Shown: positions 11,430 through 22,961 of the stretch, piece by piece
How the letters are laid out: each line of letters starts with the position of its first letter
How positions within the stretch are numbered: position 1 is the first letter of the stretch
NCBI GenBank assembly: GCA_051453625.1
Contig: JBOZIK010000001.1
Location: 68,114,146-68,178,145 of the forward strand
Source of the DNA: Welwitschia mirabilis
Taxonomy: Eukaryota > Gnetophyta > Gnetopsida > Welwitschiales
Direction: 5' to 3'
Length of the DNA stretch: 64,000 bases
Position numbers and translations under genes: made by a program
The notes under the pieces: model-generated
Database searches by the model: none
Told to the model about the DNA's origin: nothing
The model's input: the letters and a program-made list of their open reading frames with translations, nothing else

Positions 11430-11736
11430 TCATGTGAAAAGATAGTATCTAGATAGTGATTGTTCAATTCATATGATAGGAGATAAATCAAGTTTTCAAA
11501 GGTTAAAGAGTATGAATAGTGAAGAAGTCATTTTTAAAAAGAACCAAACAACAAAAATAGAAGGTACAAGAAGCATCAAAGTAGGCATGTCATTTGATCT
11601 TAATAATGTACTTTATATGAATGGCTTACAACATAATTTATTAAGCATTAGTCAACTATGTGACAAAGGAAATAAAATAATTTTTTATAAATCTAAATGT
11701 ATAGTTAACAATAATAAAAAAATGCTGTTATTTTAG
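11430..11736 (+). pseudogene. Copia protease and pre-integrase region (E2)
   Basis: Reads YLDSDCSIHMIGDKSSF and later VLYMNGLQHNLLSISQLCDK, the copia protease region (usual WYLDSGCSRHMTGD and LKHNLLSISQLCD). The catalytic D-S-G triplet has become D-S-D. The frame ends at 11736, and normal copia sequence (integrase with HHCC finger) does not follow. The protease would cut the polyprotein during particle maturation. Confidence 0.85.
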
Positions 11737-11849
11737 GTCCAAAACACATTGATAATGCTTATAGTTTAGATATTGAAATACTAGATCAATCAATACATGA
11801 AAACCAATAATTTAGGAAAGATAGTAACAAAATTAAATTTTTTTGATCA

Positions 11850-12330
11850 ATTATAATGTAAACTTTAGTTTTAATAATTATTTTATCTATTATAAAACTG
11901 ATCTGAAGTTTGATACTCTGTCCCTTGGCTGATTGCAGGGCAGTCGACTAGATTTATGATTTGATCGACTAGAAGTGATCGGTTGACTAGCCTGAAAGCC
12001 TGATCGCCCAGACCCCTTTGATTACTGTAAACCTACGTCTCAACGAGTTAACTAGATGTTGAAGTGATTAACTGGACCTGATGGATTACAGTGTAGGAGT
12101 ATAGTCGATGGACCTAATTTCTTTGTAAATTCACCCTATTTTCTTCATTCTATAAAAGAAATAGAATCATAACCCTTTTCCATCCCATTCTAGTACTTTT
12201 AAGCCTTTAGATGTAGTGAGTTTATTTAAGTTTAAGAAATCTTTATAGCAAGATATAGTGTTTTTCTAAGTTCTTCTTCTTTTCAATGTCTTAGAATGAT
12301 AGCTCGCACTTTTAGAAGAGGCCTAAAGGA
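11850..12330 (+). mobile_element. LTR-like / leader region of an inner insertion in E2
   Basis: After the protease the sequence becomes non-coding and richer in GC. It has several GTCGACTAG and GTTAACTAG-like motifs (11940-12105), a TATA-like box (TCTATAAAAG near 12150) and a candidate start codon at 12296 (MIARTFRRGL) before a gap. This looks like an LTR plus leader of a second, possibly non-autonomous element feeding the PF20167-like gene downstream. Its own borders are not resolved. Confidence 0.45.
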
Positions 12331-13060
12331 NNNNNNNNNNNNNNNNNNNNNNNNNNNNNNNNNNNNNNNNNNNNNNNNNNNNNNNNNNNNNNNNNNNNNN
12401 NNNNNNNNNNNNNNNNNNNNNNNNNNNNNNNNNNNNNNNNNNNNNNNNNNNNNNNNNNNNNNNNNNNNNNNNNNNNNNNNNNNNNNNNNNNNNNNNNNNN
12501 NNNNNNNNNNNNNNNNNNNNNNNNNNNNNNNNNNNNNNNNNNNNNNNNNNNNNNNNNNNNNNNNNNNNNNNNNNNNNNNNNNNNNNNNNNNNNNNNNNNN
12601 NNNNNNNNNNNNNNNNNNNNNNNNNNNNNNNNNNNNNNNNNNNNNNNNNNNNNNNNNNNNNNNNNNNNNNNNNNNNNNNNNNNNNNNNNNNNNNNNNNNN
12701 NNNNNNNNNNNNNNNNNNNNNNNNNNNNNNNNNNNNNNNNNNNNNNNNNNNNNNNNNNNNNNNNNNNNNNNNNNNNNNNNNNNNNNNNNNNNNNNNNNNN
12801 NNNNNNNNNNNNNNNNNNNNNNNNNNNNNNNNNNNNNNNNNNNNNNNNNNNNNNNNNNNNNNNNNNNNNNNNNNNNNNNNNNNNNNNNNNNNNNNNNNNN
12901 NNNNNNNNNNNNNNNNNNNNNNNNNNNNNNNNNNNNNNNNNNNNNNNNNNNNNNNNNNNNNNNNNNNNNNNNNNNNNNNNNNNNNNNNNNNNNNNNNNNN
13001 NNNNNNNNNNNNNNNNNNNNNNNNNNNNNNNNNNNNNNNNNNNNNNNNNNNNNNNNNNNN
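12331..13060. other. Assembly gap (730 N)
   Basis: Separates the candidate start at 12296 from the readable part of the PF20167-like gene. Confidence 0.95.
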
Positions 13061-13753
13061 GTTCGAAAAGAAACCTGTGTGTCAGGAGTGGTCTGTAGCT
13101 TCATCAGAGCTTGAAGAACTAAGAGATATTACTTAGCTCTTAAGAGATCAAGATCTGGATCATTTTTTGGATGTTTCGAGTCCTGTATATCCCTTTTTTA
13201 CTAGAATGTTTTACTATAATTCTACTTTTAATTATGATACCAGGACCCTAAAAACCCTAGTTTTGGATAGAAGGATCAGAGTGATAGTAGATCTTATTTC
13301 TAAGCTGATCGATCTTCCTTAGGGAGACTATGAGGAATTTTGGCTACTGAGGTATACAATGGAAGACAAGCCAACAGTCACTAGAGAGATTTGCAATAAA
13401 ATGCATACTTGGTAGAACGCTATTACTACTTCTTTGTTGACTCCTAAATATCATTTTATCCACTTGATCTTTACTTATAATTTTTTACCTTTAGTTGGCC
13501 ATCATGATGAGGCCTTCTATTATAGAGCTTATCTGATGTATTTGGTAGGAACTGAGTATTCTATTGATGCTTCTACCATAATATTGAAAAATATGGCTTT
13601 ACTGTTGGATTACCACAGAGCTAGGCCTCTAACCTACTCTATGCTTGTCATTAAAATTTTTCACCATTTCCATGTTAATATACATTCTTCATTGAAGACT
13701 CTTCAACCCCTGTCACCTATTAGGTGTGCGACTTTGTCTCGCATGCATATTTT
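13061..13753 (+). pseudogene. 'Putative plant transposon protein' (PF20167-like), partial
   Basis: In one frame, with stops near 13320 and at 13413, the reading is DHFLDVSSPVYPFFTRMFY, then LTPKYHFIHLIFTYNFLPLV, ALLLDYHRARPLTYSMLVIK and IFHHFHVNIHSSL. The order 'PVYP..v..FY', 'h.i.h.i...r', a helical middle and 'LpYgMlitrIFrhfgV' is typical of the plant family called Transposase_32 / putative plant transposon protein. Its biochemical role is not known to me; it is common in plant repeat-encoded proteins. Both ends are lost in gaps (12331-13060 and 13754-14590). Base composition is less AT-rich than its neighbours, which fits a separate origin from E2. Confidence 0.7.
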
Positions 13754-14590
13754 NNNNNNNNNNNNNNNNNNNNNNNNNNNNNNNNNNNNNNNNNNNNNNN
13801 NNNNNNNNNNNNNNNNNNNNNNNNNNNNNNNNNNNNNNNNNNNNNNNNNNNNNNNNNNNNNNNNNNNNNNNNNNNNNNNNNNNNNNNNNNNNNNNNNNNN
13901 NNNNNNNNNNNNNNNNNNNNNNNNNNNNNNNNNNNNNNNNNNNNNNNNNNNNNNNNNNNNNNNNNNNNNNNNNNNNNNNNNNNNNNNNNNNNNNNNNNNN
14001 NNNNNNNNNNNNNNNNNNNNNNNNNNNNNNNNNNNNNNNNNNNNNNNNNNNNNNNNNNNNNNNNNNNNNNNNNNNNNNNNNNNNNNNNNNNNNNNNNNNN
14101 NNNNNNNNNNNNNNNNNNNNNNNNNNNNNNNNNNNNNNNNNNNNNNNNNNNNNNNNNNNNNNNNNNNNNNNNNNNNNNNNNNNNNNNNNNNNNNNNNNNN
14201 NNNNNNNNNNNNNNNNNNNNNNNNNNNNNNNNNNNNNNNNNNNNNNNNNNNNNNNNNNNNNNNNNNNNNNNNNNNNNNNNNNNNNNNNNNNNNNNNNNNN
14301 NNNNNNNNNNNNNNNNNNNNNNNNNNNNNNNNNNNNNNNNNNNNNNNNNNNNNNNNNNNNNNNNNNNNNNNNNNNNNNNNNNNNNNNNNNNNNNNNNNNN
14401 NNNNNNNNNNNNNNNNNNNNNNNNNNNNNNNNNNNNNNNNNNNNNNNNNNNNNNNNNNNNNNNNNNNNNNNNNNNNNNNNNNNNNNNNNNNNNNNNNNNN
14501 NNNNNNNNNNNNNNNNNNNNNNNNNNNNNNNNNNNNNNNNNNNNNNNNNNNNNNNNNNNNNNNNNNNNNNNNNNNNNNNNNNNNNNNNNN
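13754..14590. other. Assembly gap (837 N)
   Basis: Hides the rest of the PF20167-like gene and possibly any remaining E2 pol. Confidence 0.95.
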
Positions 14591-14836
14591 ATGTTATCAT
14601 TTAATATGTAATTCATAAGTGTTGCTTTGATCAGTAATGTTGGTAGAATTTTGTGCATTTTCAAGTTTGCCTCATTTAAAAGCACAATTTATCTATTAAA
14701 AATGCCATAATATGTTTTAAGAAATTTTAAGTTATCATTATTCATCATTCAATATCAACATAGGGGAAGAATATGTTTTAAAAGTGTCTAGATATAACTA
14801 TATTTTACCATTGATATCAAAGAGGGAGAGATGATA

Positions 14837-14961
14837 TAGTGATTTTAGTTTAATATTAAATTTAATAAGCTAAGAAGATGTAGTGCTTTCAATTCAATGT
14901 TAAATTTAATATGCTAATGAGATGTAGTACTTTCAATTTAATATTAAATTCAAGATGCTCC
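14837..14961 (+). repeat. 44-bp tandem repeat, about 2.8 units
   Basis: Units 14837-14880, 14881-14924 and 14925-14961 share TAGT..TTT.A.TT.AATATTAAATT. The array starts just after a purine stretch (AAAGAGGGAGAGATGA) that could be the PPT of the inner element. Confidence 0.75.
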
Positions 14962-15152
14962 TTTTATGGTAATTATTGAGGATTTTGTGCTATTTAGTCA
15001 AAGAGATACCTATCTTACATTTTTCTTAAAAATGTATATGTCTTGATGTAAAGGGGATCTTTTTGACTTCTTAATGTATTCTTAAAAATGTTTAGTGAAT
15101 GAGTTTACATTGTTTAAATCTTTTAAAATCACTAAATTATTTACGATCAATG

Positions 15153-15166
15153 TCAAAGTGAAAGAT
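15153..15166 (+). promoter_or_regulatory. Polypurine tract (E2)
   Basis: TCAAAGTGAAAGAT immediately before the 3' LTR, matching the common copia form AAGTGGGAGAT-TG. Confidence 0.85.
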
Positions 15167-16491
15167 TGTTAGATTATATTTGCCAATTAATGTTAAAATA
15201 ATTCCTCTAGTGTAGTGCAAAATTATTAGATATTATATGTAGATGAGTTTGAGTTATGCAAGTGAAAGATGTAGATCAAATGCATGAAAGGAACTACTAA
15301 GTTATTTACCTCTAGTAGGGGTTGACCAGATCCTAAAGGGGTCCAATGCACCTAAAGCAGACACAACAGAAATGAAATAAATCTCGAGGGGTCAATCCAA
15401 TCCTAGAGGGGTTGACTGGACCTGTGATCTCAAAAACTAATAATCCCAGACTGAGAGGAATTGAGTGGACTAATTATTCATGGGCTTAACTAGATTTGAG
15501 GAGATGATAATTAAGTTCTAGACTAAAAGAAAAGGGGTCGACAGGACCTAGGATGGGATAGATTAAACCTGAGAAGCTAATAAAGTTTATAGTTCTAGAC
15601 TGAGAGACAAGGGATCAACCGGACCTAGGATGGGATCGACCAGATATTTGTGGGGTTGCTTAGATGGTACAGAAAAGTAAATCATGTAAACTTTATGTAT
15701 CCATTACCTAGCCATTACCTAGCTATTTTTTAGCTGTTTATAGCCGTTAGAGGTGCAATTTTATTGTATTAAACCATAGTAGCCCTCCATTATAAAAACC
15801 TAGGCAAGAGATGATCTAGAGATCTTTTGGCATATTTTCAAATTGGTATATTCATTGTGGATCTAAAAGATCAATTAGCATATTGCATTAGAATATCTAT
15901 TGTACTAATTCTTATCTAATTAAGGAGATATATTCTTAGATTAGGACATCACTCAGAATCAGATCTAAGACCTCATCATTATAGTCAATTAGAGAAGAGC
16001 TCCATTCTATGTACTGATACTGAACAAGTGATATCAAAGCTATGAAGGCTTCATTGCATTACTTCTATTTGTTATCAAAGGTTGAGACTTAGCCTGAAAA
16101 AGTCCATTGTCAAAGGTTGAAACTTAGCCTACAAAAGTCCATTATTAAGGTTGAGACTTGGCCTGTAAAATTCCACTTGTAAGGATTAACAGGTAAGCCT
16201 GGTAAAACTTGTTAAGTAACAGAGATCTGATATCAAGCTTTGGAGAAGCTGATCATCGAGAGTGGAGTAGGGGTGTTCCTGAACCACTATAAATCCTGCA
16301 TGCATCTAAACTAGTAGTTTCTGTTTTATGGTTTATATTCTATTTGTATTTATTCTTTGTATGCATAATTATGATTTCATTATTTGTTTATATGTAATCT
16401 ATGATTAGAATTGATTAAGTTATTTGAGCTTAACATTTTTATAAAAGAACCTTTTCATCCTGTCTTCCCCTCAGGGTTCTCGATCCTATCA
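15167..16491 (+). mobile_element. 3' LTR of E2
   Basis: 1325 bp, starts TGTTAGATTATATTTGCC and ends CGATCCTATCA. Complete, so it is the reference for judging the broken 5' LTR. A short sub-repeat is visible around 16078-16165, where a phrase like GGTTGAGACTTAGCCTG occurs three times. Confidence 0.9.
15310..15660 (+). repeat. GTCGACC-rich repeats inside E2 LTR
   Basis: A motif close to GGGGTCGACCGGACCTAGG occurs four to five times, usually as a close pair, at roughly 75-85 bp intervals. The same series is in the 5' LTR at about 7970-8340. Many copies are decayed to GTTGAC or GTCAAC. Confidence 0.7.
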
Positions 16492-16496
16492 GTTAT
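16492..16496. repeat. Target site duplication of E2, right
   Basis: GTTAT; pairs with ATTAT at 7815-7819. Confidence 0.6.
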
Positions 16497-16869
16497 ATGC
16501 AAATTTCTAAGGTATTGCTATCCTAAAAGCTCTAATTTATGTAATGCTATGCATTCAGTGTTAGAATGAGTTAAAATCATTGCATCAGTAAGTGGATGAG
16601 ATATGATAACGGAAAAGGAACTATGAATTATCTATAAATATTTTAGATTAAAATCACCTTCCTTGATTTACATTTTCATTCTCGATCTAGATCTCATGAT
16701 TGTAAGCATTTGGAAGAGCTTCAAAATAAATCATAATGCATCATTTTAAATTCATTGAGCGTCTAAGGTCTCTGTCATTTAAAAAGTGTAAAAATACCTC
16801 TAATTATAGTATTAAAGTTTGAAAAGTAAGATAAAGTAATAACTATTAACACTTCTCTTATAAAAAATT
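16497..16869. other. Flank between E2 and the minisatellite, nothing recognised
   Basis: AT-rich, no long frame. Presumably the pre-insertion neighbour of 7154-7814. Confidence 0.5.
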
Positions 16870-17068
16870 TAGGCTTCATCAAGTAACTGTGATGTCAGAT
16901 ATAGGAACCAAGAACTTTGAGATTGAACTTCATACCTAAGTATGATATCAGTCTATGAACTACAATGTCAGACTTTAAGTGTGATGTTGACCTCCTAAGT
17001 GTGATGTTAGACTCCAAGTATAATCTTAAACTACTGTAACCAAGTCTTATTTTGGCTTTTAAGTATAA
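16870..17068 (+). repeat. Degenerate minisatellite, left part
   Basis: Repeats of about 19-28 bp of the type AAGTGTGATGTTAGACTCC (for example at 16976-17022). The array is cut by the E3 LTR at 17069 and resumes at 45344. Confidence 0.75.
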
Positions 17069-17340
17069 TGTTATACGTTGAAAACCTTATTTACTTTAAT
17101 AATAAGTACATAAAGTTTTCAGTTAAATAAATAATTATCTTTATTTAAGTTCCTTATCAATTAAGATGTTATTTTAAAATTAACCTTAGTTTGTAATCTT
17201 TATAATTTATCCTAAAAATAATAAAAATTATATTAGATAATTTTTATAATAAAATCTATCTAAACATGTAAAATTAAATAATTCCATTATATGAGGAATT
17301 AAAATCACATGATAAAAATAATAAATTTAATTTTTAAATA

Positions 17341-17440
17341 NNNNNNNNNNNNNNNNNNNNNNNNNNNNNNNNNNNNNNNNNNNNNNNNNNNNNNNNNNNN
17401 NNNNNNNNNNNNNNNNNNNNNNNNNNNNNNNNNNNNNNNN
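17341..17440. other. Assembly gap (100 N) with repeated flanks
   Basis: AATTAAATAATTCC...ATGAGGAATTAAAATCACAT occurs both before and after the gap. Confidence 0.9.
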
Positions 17441-18372
17441 AATTAAATAATTCCCTTATATGAGGAATTAAAATCACATTATAAAACTAATAAATTTAAG
17501 GTTTCAATAGGAAATAATAATATATTTGACATATTACTCACTCATTTAGATTCTTAATAAATGTGGTATGTGTACTATGTTATGAATAAATTTTTTTTTC
17601 TTGTGTTATGTGATTGATAGATTTTATGTATTTTGAAATAAATGAGCATTTGAATAAGTACATGCACTCTTACCAAGAACCAAAAATGATAAATGAGTAG
17701 ATTTACTCTATCATAACTTTTATGTTCTTGAGATATGTCAGGAAACTTTGTTCATAGCACACTTATTGTTTTATTTATTAGAATTAAAGAGTTTATCTCT
17801 TTGTGCCACATGCCAATTTTGAGATTTATGCATTTATTCTTTTGATTCATATCTTGGATGAATTAGACTTACTTATGAGCCTATAAAGGATTAAAAAAAA
17901 CTAGCATGAGAAAATGATGCATGTAATTAAACTTGCTAATTGAAGCAAGAAGATTACTTATCCTACTTAGGTGCATGATTTATAAACATGATCTCTTTTT
18001 ATACTTCAATGTCACTTATTACTCATCCCACTTATCAATGCTAAATCATGTGATCTTTAGCTATGTGCCTTTATCTATCTATTTGTATAGGTCTTTTCCT
18101 TTCTTATAGGGGAGATACTTTTCTTTTGTTTCTTACAAGTGAATTTCTTCTTTCCTCTCTCTTACACATATTATATTACTTATAGAGCTTAGACCTTAAA
18201 ATCTTAAAGCTTGGAAATAAGGAAACCTTGAGCTCAGAGTTTCATCATCTTCAACTATCAAGGTCTTACTAATCTTGTCAAGTAAGCTTCTTACTCTTAA
18301 TGCTCATATGATCTCTTTTTTTTTCCTATTGAAATGATGTAATATTTTATTAAAAAATTATTTATGGATTTA

Positions 18373-18472
18373 NNNNNNNNNNNNNNNNNNNNNNNNNNNN
18401 NNNNNNNNNNNNNNNNNNNNNNNNNNNNNNNNNNNNNNNNNNNNNNNNNNNNNNNNNNNNNNNNNNNNNNNN
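18373..18472. other. Assembly gap (100 N) with repeated flanks
   Basis: About 60 bp (TTCCTATTGAAATGATG... to TTTATGGATTTA) occur on both sides. Confidence 0.9.
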
Positions 18473-21022
18473 TCTTTTTTTTTCCTATTGAAATGATGTA
18501 ATATTTTATTACAAAATTATTTATGGATTTAATGCAATTATGTTATAAAATACTATCCCCTCCCATTAGCATCCATCAAGATGTTATAGTAAGATATAAG
18601 GGAGTTTCTTATGATTGATGATGTTGGACTACTAATAGATGATTATGGCCAAGTAACTAAGGGTTCACTTAAAAATTAAAAAAAAAAAAAAGAAATTTGG
18701 GTATCCATTTTTATTTTAGTATTATATTTGTTTTTATCTATTATTCCTTAAGACCATCTTATTAGGGGCAAAGTCTGATCCTTAAAATTCCCTTTAGACT
18801 AGTACTCATCAATGGAAAATATCAAGGTTAATAGTAAATGGTTTTTTGAATTAACTTGATTTTTATTTTTATAATGATCCTTTTATTTTTAAAATTGATT
18901 TGTATTTATATAACTAATTAATTATTATATCTATTATTTTACTAATCTGAGTTATTTCTTAAGTAGTTGTAGAAACTTTATCATAATTTTGTTATGGCGA
19001 AAGTTAAATTTTTAGAATAGAGGCATAAGATTGAAAAACCATCTATTATTACTTAGTAATTATAAATTAGTGAATTTTTTTTGTATGTCTAAGATTATGT
19101 CATAAATATGAAAATGTAAAAAACATAATTTTTTGGATGAGTAATTACTTTTAATAAAATTTATTTTCTTAAAATACTAAGAAAATAAATGCAAAATATA
19201 GTAAGCAAGTAATTTATATTTCTGTACCTATCTATTCGTGTATTTATAAACTTTAGTATCCTAAATTGTAGAAAATTGAATATGATTTCTAAGACATCTT
19301 GAATCATTTAAAAACTCAAAGTATGTTGAATGTTATGATCATTTTAGTGTAGTGTGGTAGGACTATAATTTTAGAAAGTTTAAAAGTTTTTAGCCTTAAA
19401 TGATGAAGTTAGAAATGATACCTCTATAATTCTATGATAGTTGAAGTTAGATTTTGAGAAACCTATAATGTGTCTAGTTTATGAAAAACTACTATAATTT
19501 AATTTTTACTTCATAATTAATTAATTATTAATTTTTAGCTATGGTCCCTCCCTAAAGCCTAAAAATGTTATAACTAATTTTTAAACTTATAAAAAATTAT
19601 CACAAAAAATTTTATTAGGAAATTTAGTATATAAAATATGTCTCTATTAGTACATTTAAGTTAAATTATTTATAAGTCATATTTAATTATAAAAATACCT
19701 ATTTTTCCCTTTTTCCTTAGCTTACTTTGAATGGGCATGCTTATAAGAATATTCACACTAGTAGTTTAAGTGATAGAAGTAGTCCCTAGCTTATCACTTA
19801 TTTTTATTGACTTATAATATAGCCATATAAAATCTTAGATATATGCTTATATTTTAACAATTATGCTTGAGTTACACTTTCTTTTGTTTACCTTCTTTAC
19901 ACCAATCCATGGAGATTGTCGTATGATCATGGAAGAGTGTCTTTAGGATTGACATAGATCTAGGTATATTTTAGTTTATTTAAGTACATTATTTTATATT
20001 TTTTATTAAAAAAAAAAAGAAAAGAATATTTCCTTTATTTAGATAGAAAAGAAAATATTATTTCATTTATCTAGATTTTTATTATTATATTCTCTGGAAA
20101 AAAAATGTTCTTCTATGATTGCTTTATTTTCATGGTTGTTTCTATAAAATTAACTAACGGATGATTAGAATTATTAATAATTTGTTAAATATCTATAGTA
20201 GTTAGAATTTTTTTCATGCATTTGTATGATGTATTCATCCAATAGGACTAAATCAAGATAATTCTAATAATGCTTATCCCCAAACTTAGATTTCATCATC
20301 AAAGTGGATTTCATCATATTTTTCTTATAATACCCTTTTTAAAGTGGATTTGTTCATCACTCTCCTACTTTACCCATGTATAAACTTACTCTGAATTAGT
20401 ATCTCAAGCCCTTGGTGTTGATAGATTATGTTGCACCATGCAAAGATGATTTAAGGAAGCAAGGATCATTTGTAAGCATGCATCCATATCATGTACTGGC
20501 TATCACCTATATTAGGAGTATATTGAGGTCAAGTTACAGCCTATGAAGTTGAGCTCAACCATGTTTGTATAGTTTCAAACCTAAAGTAGAAGCAAACAAT
20601 GTCTAAAGGGTAGTAGGATATCAAGTTAGAATGCCATTAATTAGAGTTGCAACCTCCTATTATATCGATTAGGTATTATCCTTAAAAGTTATTCATGTAT
20701 GTTTAAAATAAGTTTACATCTCATCAACTATTTATAAGATATCTTTTATATGATGAAACACTAGAAAGAAATGGAGGGAAAAAACATATGACATCGCTAT
20801 TTTTTGTAAATCAAAATAACTCAAAAATTAATTATAATTAAATATATGATATTTATATGATTTATCTATCTTAGAATATATAAATTATAATTAAAGAATA
20901 AGTGGAATTTGATCCTAGGTTCTATTGTGTCTATCTAATAAAAATGTTAAAGAAGAAAGAAAGTTTTTCTTTTTTAAAAATTATTACTGAATTAGGAAAA
21001 GATAAAAGAGGATGTCATAAAT

Positions 21023-21034
21023 TGATATTAGAGC
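21023..21034 (+). promoter_or_regulatory. Primer binding site (E3)
   Basis: TGATATTAGAGC is TGGTATCAGAGC with two G/C-to-A/T changes: the tRNA-Met PBS just after the 5' LTR. Confidence 0.75.
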
Positions 21035-21992
21035 TCTAGGTTAGGTTAACTTAAATAATACTTATATTAAGCACTTATAAATTTATAGAGAATAAAATGC
21101 AATTATAGTTTTAACAAACTTTTTCTTAATAATTATTAAGTTAGTGGTAACCATAAAAAGCTTAATTTCTAATAGCTATAAATTTGGTTATATCCCTAAT
21201 AGTCTTAAATCATGAGTAAAATCAATTATATACTTGATAATACTAGATCCCAAGATAACTTTAACTCCTAGGTAAGCATGAATTTACTCATATCTTTTAG
21301 TACTCATGAATTCCATTATACCTATAATTTTTCTACTATCTAAATATACACCAAACTACATTTATGTTAATTTTAATAATTACAAAGATTATACTAATCA
21401 TAATTTTGGCATTTGAATAATCTTAGAAGTCAATTATATTTTTGATAGTTCCAAAGTATTCATAGGATTAACTATAATTCCATCCCCTAAATGATCATTA
21501 TGCTAATCATATTCATGATAATTCTAAATCCTTGAACAAACTAAAAATAATGATGAATTTAAATTATTAAAGACTTTATTACATTATAGCCATAAAACAA
21601 TTTACATTATCTTAATAAATTAAGACAATGAACTTATATGGTTCTTTAAAGATCTTAAATGTTTACATAAAAAATATATAAATACATAAAATAATATCAT
21701 ATAATCAAAAACCCTTGGAAGTAATCAAATATTGAACCACATTATTCATCATACATTATATGATTACATAAATTTATAATGAAAACCCATATTCATAACT
21801 TGTAAACCTTATCTAATGAAAATAAAGAAGGGGGGATAAACTTGATTATGTATTTTAAGATATAGATAAGGACTCATCACATCATAATAATAATCATGTC
21901 CTTCTTAAGAACATAAAAGTATTAAGTTTAACATTTAATAACATCTATCCTATTTCCAAATATAATCTCATAAAAAAATTATCTTCTTATAG
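21035..21992 (+). other. E3 leader, non-coding
   Basis: About 960 bp of AT-rich leader between PBS and gag with no recognised feature. Confidence 0.5.
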
Positions 21993-22800
21993 ATGCCTTG
22001 TCATCATCAGTTAAACCTTGAAGCTAGGCTAGTTATATCAAGTAATCAAAATCAAGAGAATTCACAAGAGAATCAACAATATAATAATGGAAATCATCCC
22101 TATTCAACCTTAATTCAAAAGCATTGATAAATATCTTCATGTAAAATATATTACAAATAGTAAATTAAGGTCAAATCCATAAGTAAATAATGGTATCAAT
22201 CAACCTAAGGAAGTGAGTATGAGCAAGCTAATTCAAATGTTTATTAGGCTAAATCCATCAAATTTTATAGAAGGTTTAGATCCTTCCAAAATAAAAGCAT
22301 GACTAAGTGATTTTGAAAACATTATAGGTACCTTGGGATGTGATGAATATGAAAATTCTTCCTTAGCTATTTATATGTTATAATGAGAAGCTAATCTATG
22401 GTGGAAAATAAAAATGTACAAACTAAAAGATCTAGAATATTTATAAGTGGAATTTAAGCACATATTTAATGATAGGTACATTACCAAGTTCTATATTTAT
22501 CAAAACGTTATAGAATTCTACAATCTAAGATAAGCCCATTATATAACCACATCATCTCATAAGTGTAAATTTATAGAGTTATTAAGATATGTGTCACATA
22601 TTCATGTAGATGAAAAAGCTAAAGTAAATATCTTTATTGATAATCTTCTCCATTCTATTACTATCAAAATATCCATGTTTCAACTAAGAGCCTAGTAGAG
22701 GTTGTATAAAAGGAAAAGATAGAAAAACAAAACCATACTTTATTTATAAGTAGGAGAGATGTTTAGATACAATTGATTGTTATTGATTTAGAAAAATATA
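21993..22800 (+). pseudogene. Chromovirus-type gag (E3), broken
   Basis: Begins MPCHHQLNLEARLVISS at 21993. The core is readable with stops: RLNPSNFIEGLDPSKIKA, then LSDFENIIGTLGCDEYENSS, EANLWWKIKM, VEFKHIFNDRYIT and FIELLRYVSHIHVDEKAK. This matches the Retrotrans_gag pattern (P..F.G..DP..a..Wl...e..f, a..Wa, f...f...y). No zinc knuckle follows; the sequence runs into the PPT instead, so all of pol is deleted. Confidence 0.8.
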
Positions 22801-22948
22801 ACATTGTTTTGGATATTAATTAGTTAATGCAAAATAGTTCAGTAATAAATTATAAAAAGTTAATACCCAAATGTTTTTAAACTTCATAAAATGTAATTAG
22901 ATGTTCTTAAGATTTTTATGTATCTTTATTCCCAGGACTAAATTAGTC

Positions 22949-22961
22949 TAAGTGGAGAATA
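22949..22961 (+). promoter_or_regulatory. Polypurine tract (E3)
   Basis: TAAGTGGAGAATA before the 3' LTR, a decayed AAGTGGGGGAGAAT. Confidence 0.75.

Larger units (their letters stand above)
7820..16491 (+). mobile_element. E2: Ty1/copia element with internal insertion
   Basis: Bounded by long direct repeats starting TGTTA and ending CCTATCA, followed by a tRNA-Met type primer site and preceded at the 3' side by a copia-style PPT. Internal coding order is gag, then protease. Copia integrase, RT and RNase H are not visible; they were deleted or lie in the unsequenced 837 N. From about 11850 the sequence changes to a different LTR-like region and a PF20167-like gene, so another element probably inserted or the internal part is chimeric. 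A 4/5 target duplication supports a single insertion event for the outer element. Confidence 0.85.
17069..21017 (+). mobile_element. 5' LTR of E3
   Basis: Starts TGTTATACGTTG and ends around GATGTCA before the PBS. Contains two 100-N gaps (17341-17440, 18373-18472), each with the same sequence on both sides. A TATA-like stretch (TTTGTATAGG, 18082-18091) corresponds to TTTATATAGC in the other LTR. It holds the uninterrupted version of the E4 insertion site (about 20510-20545). Confidence 0.8.
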
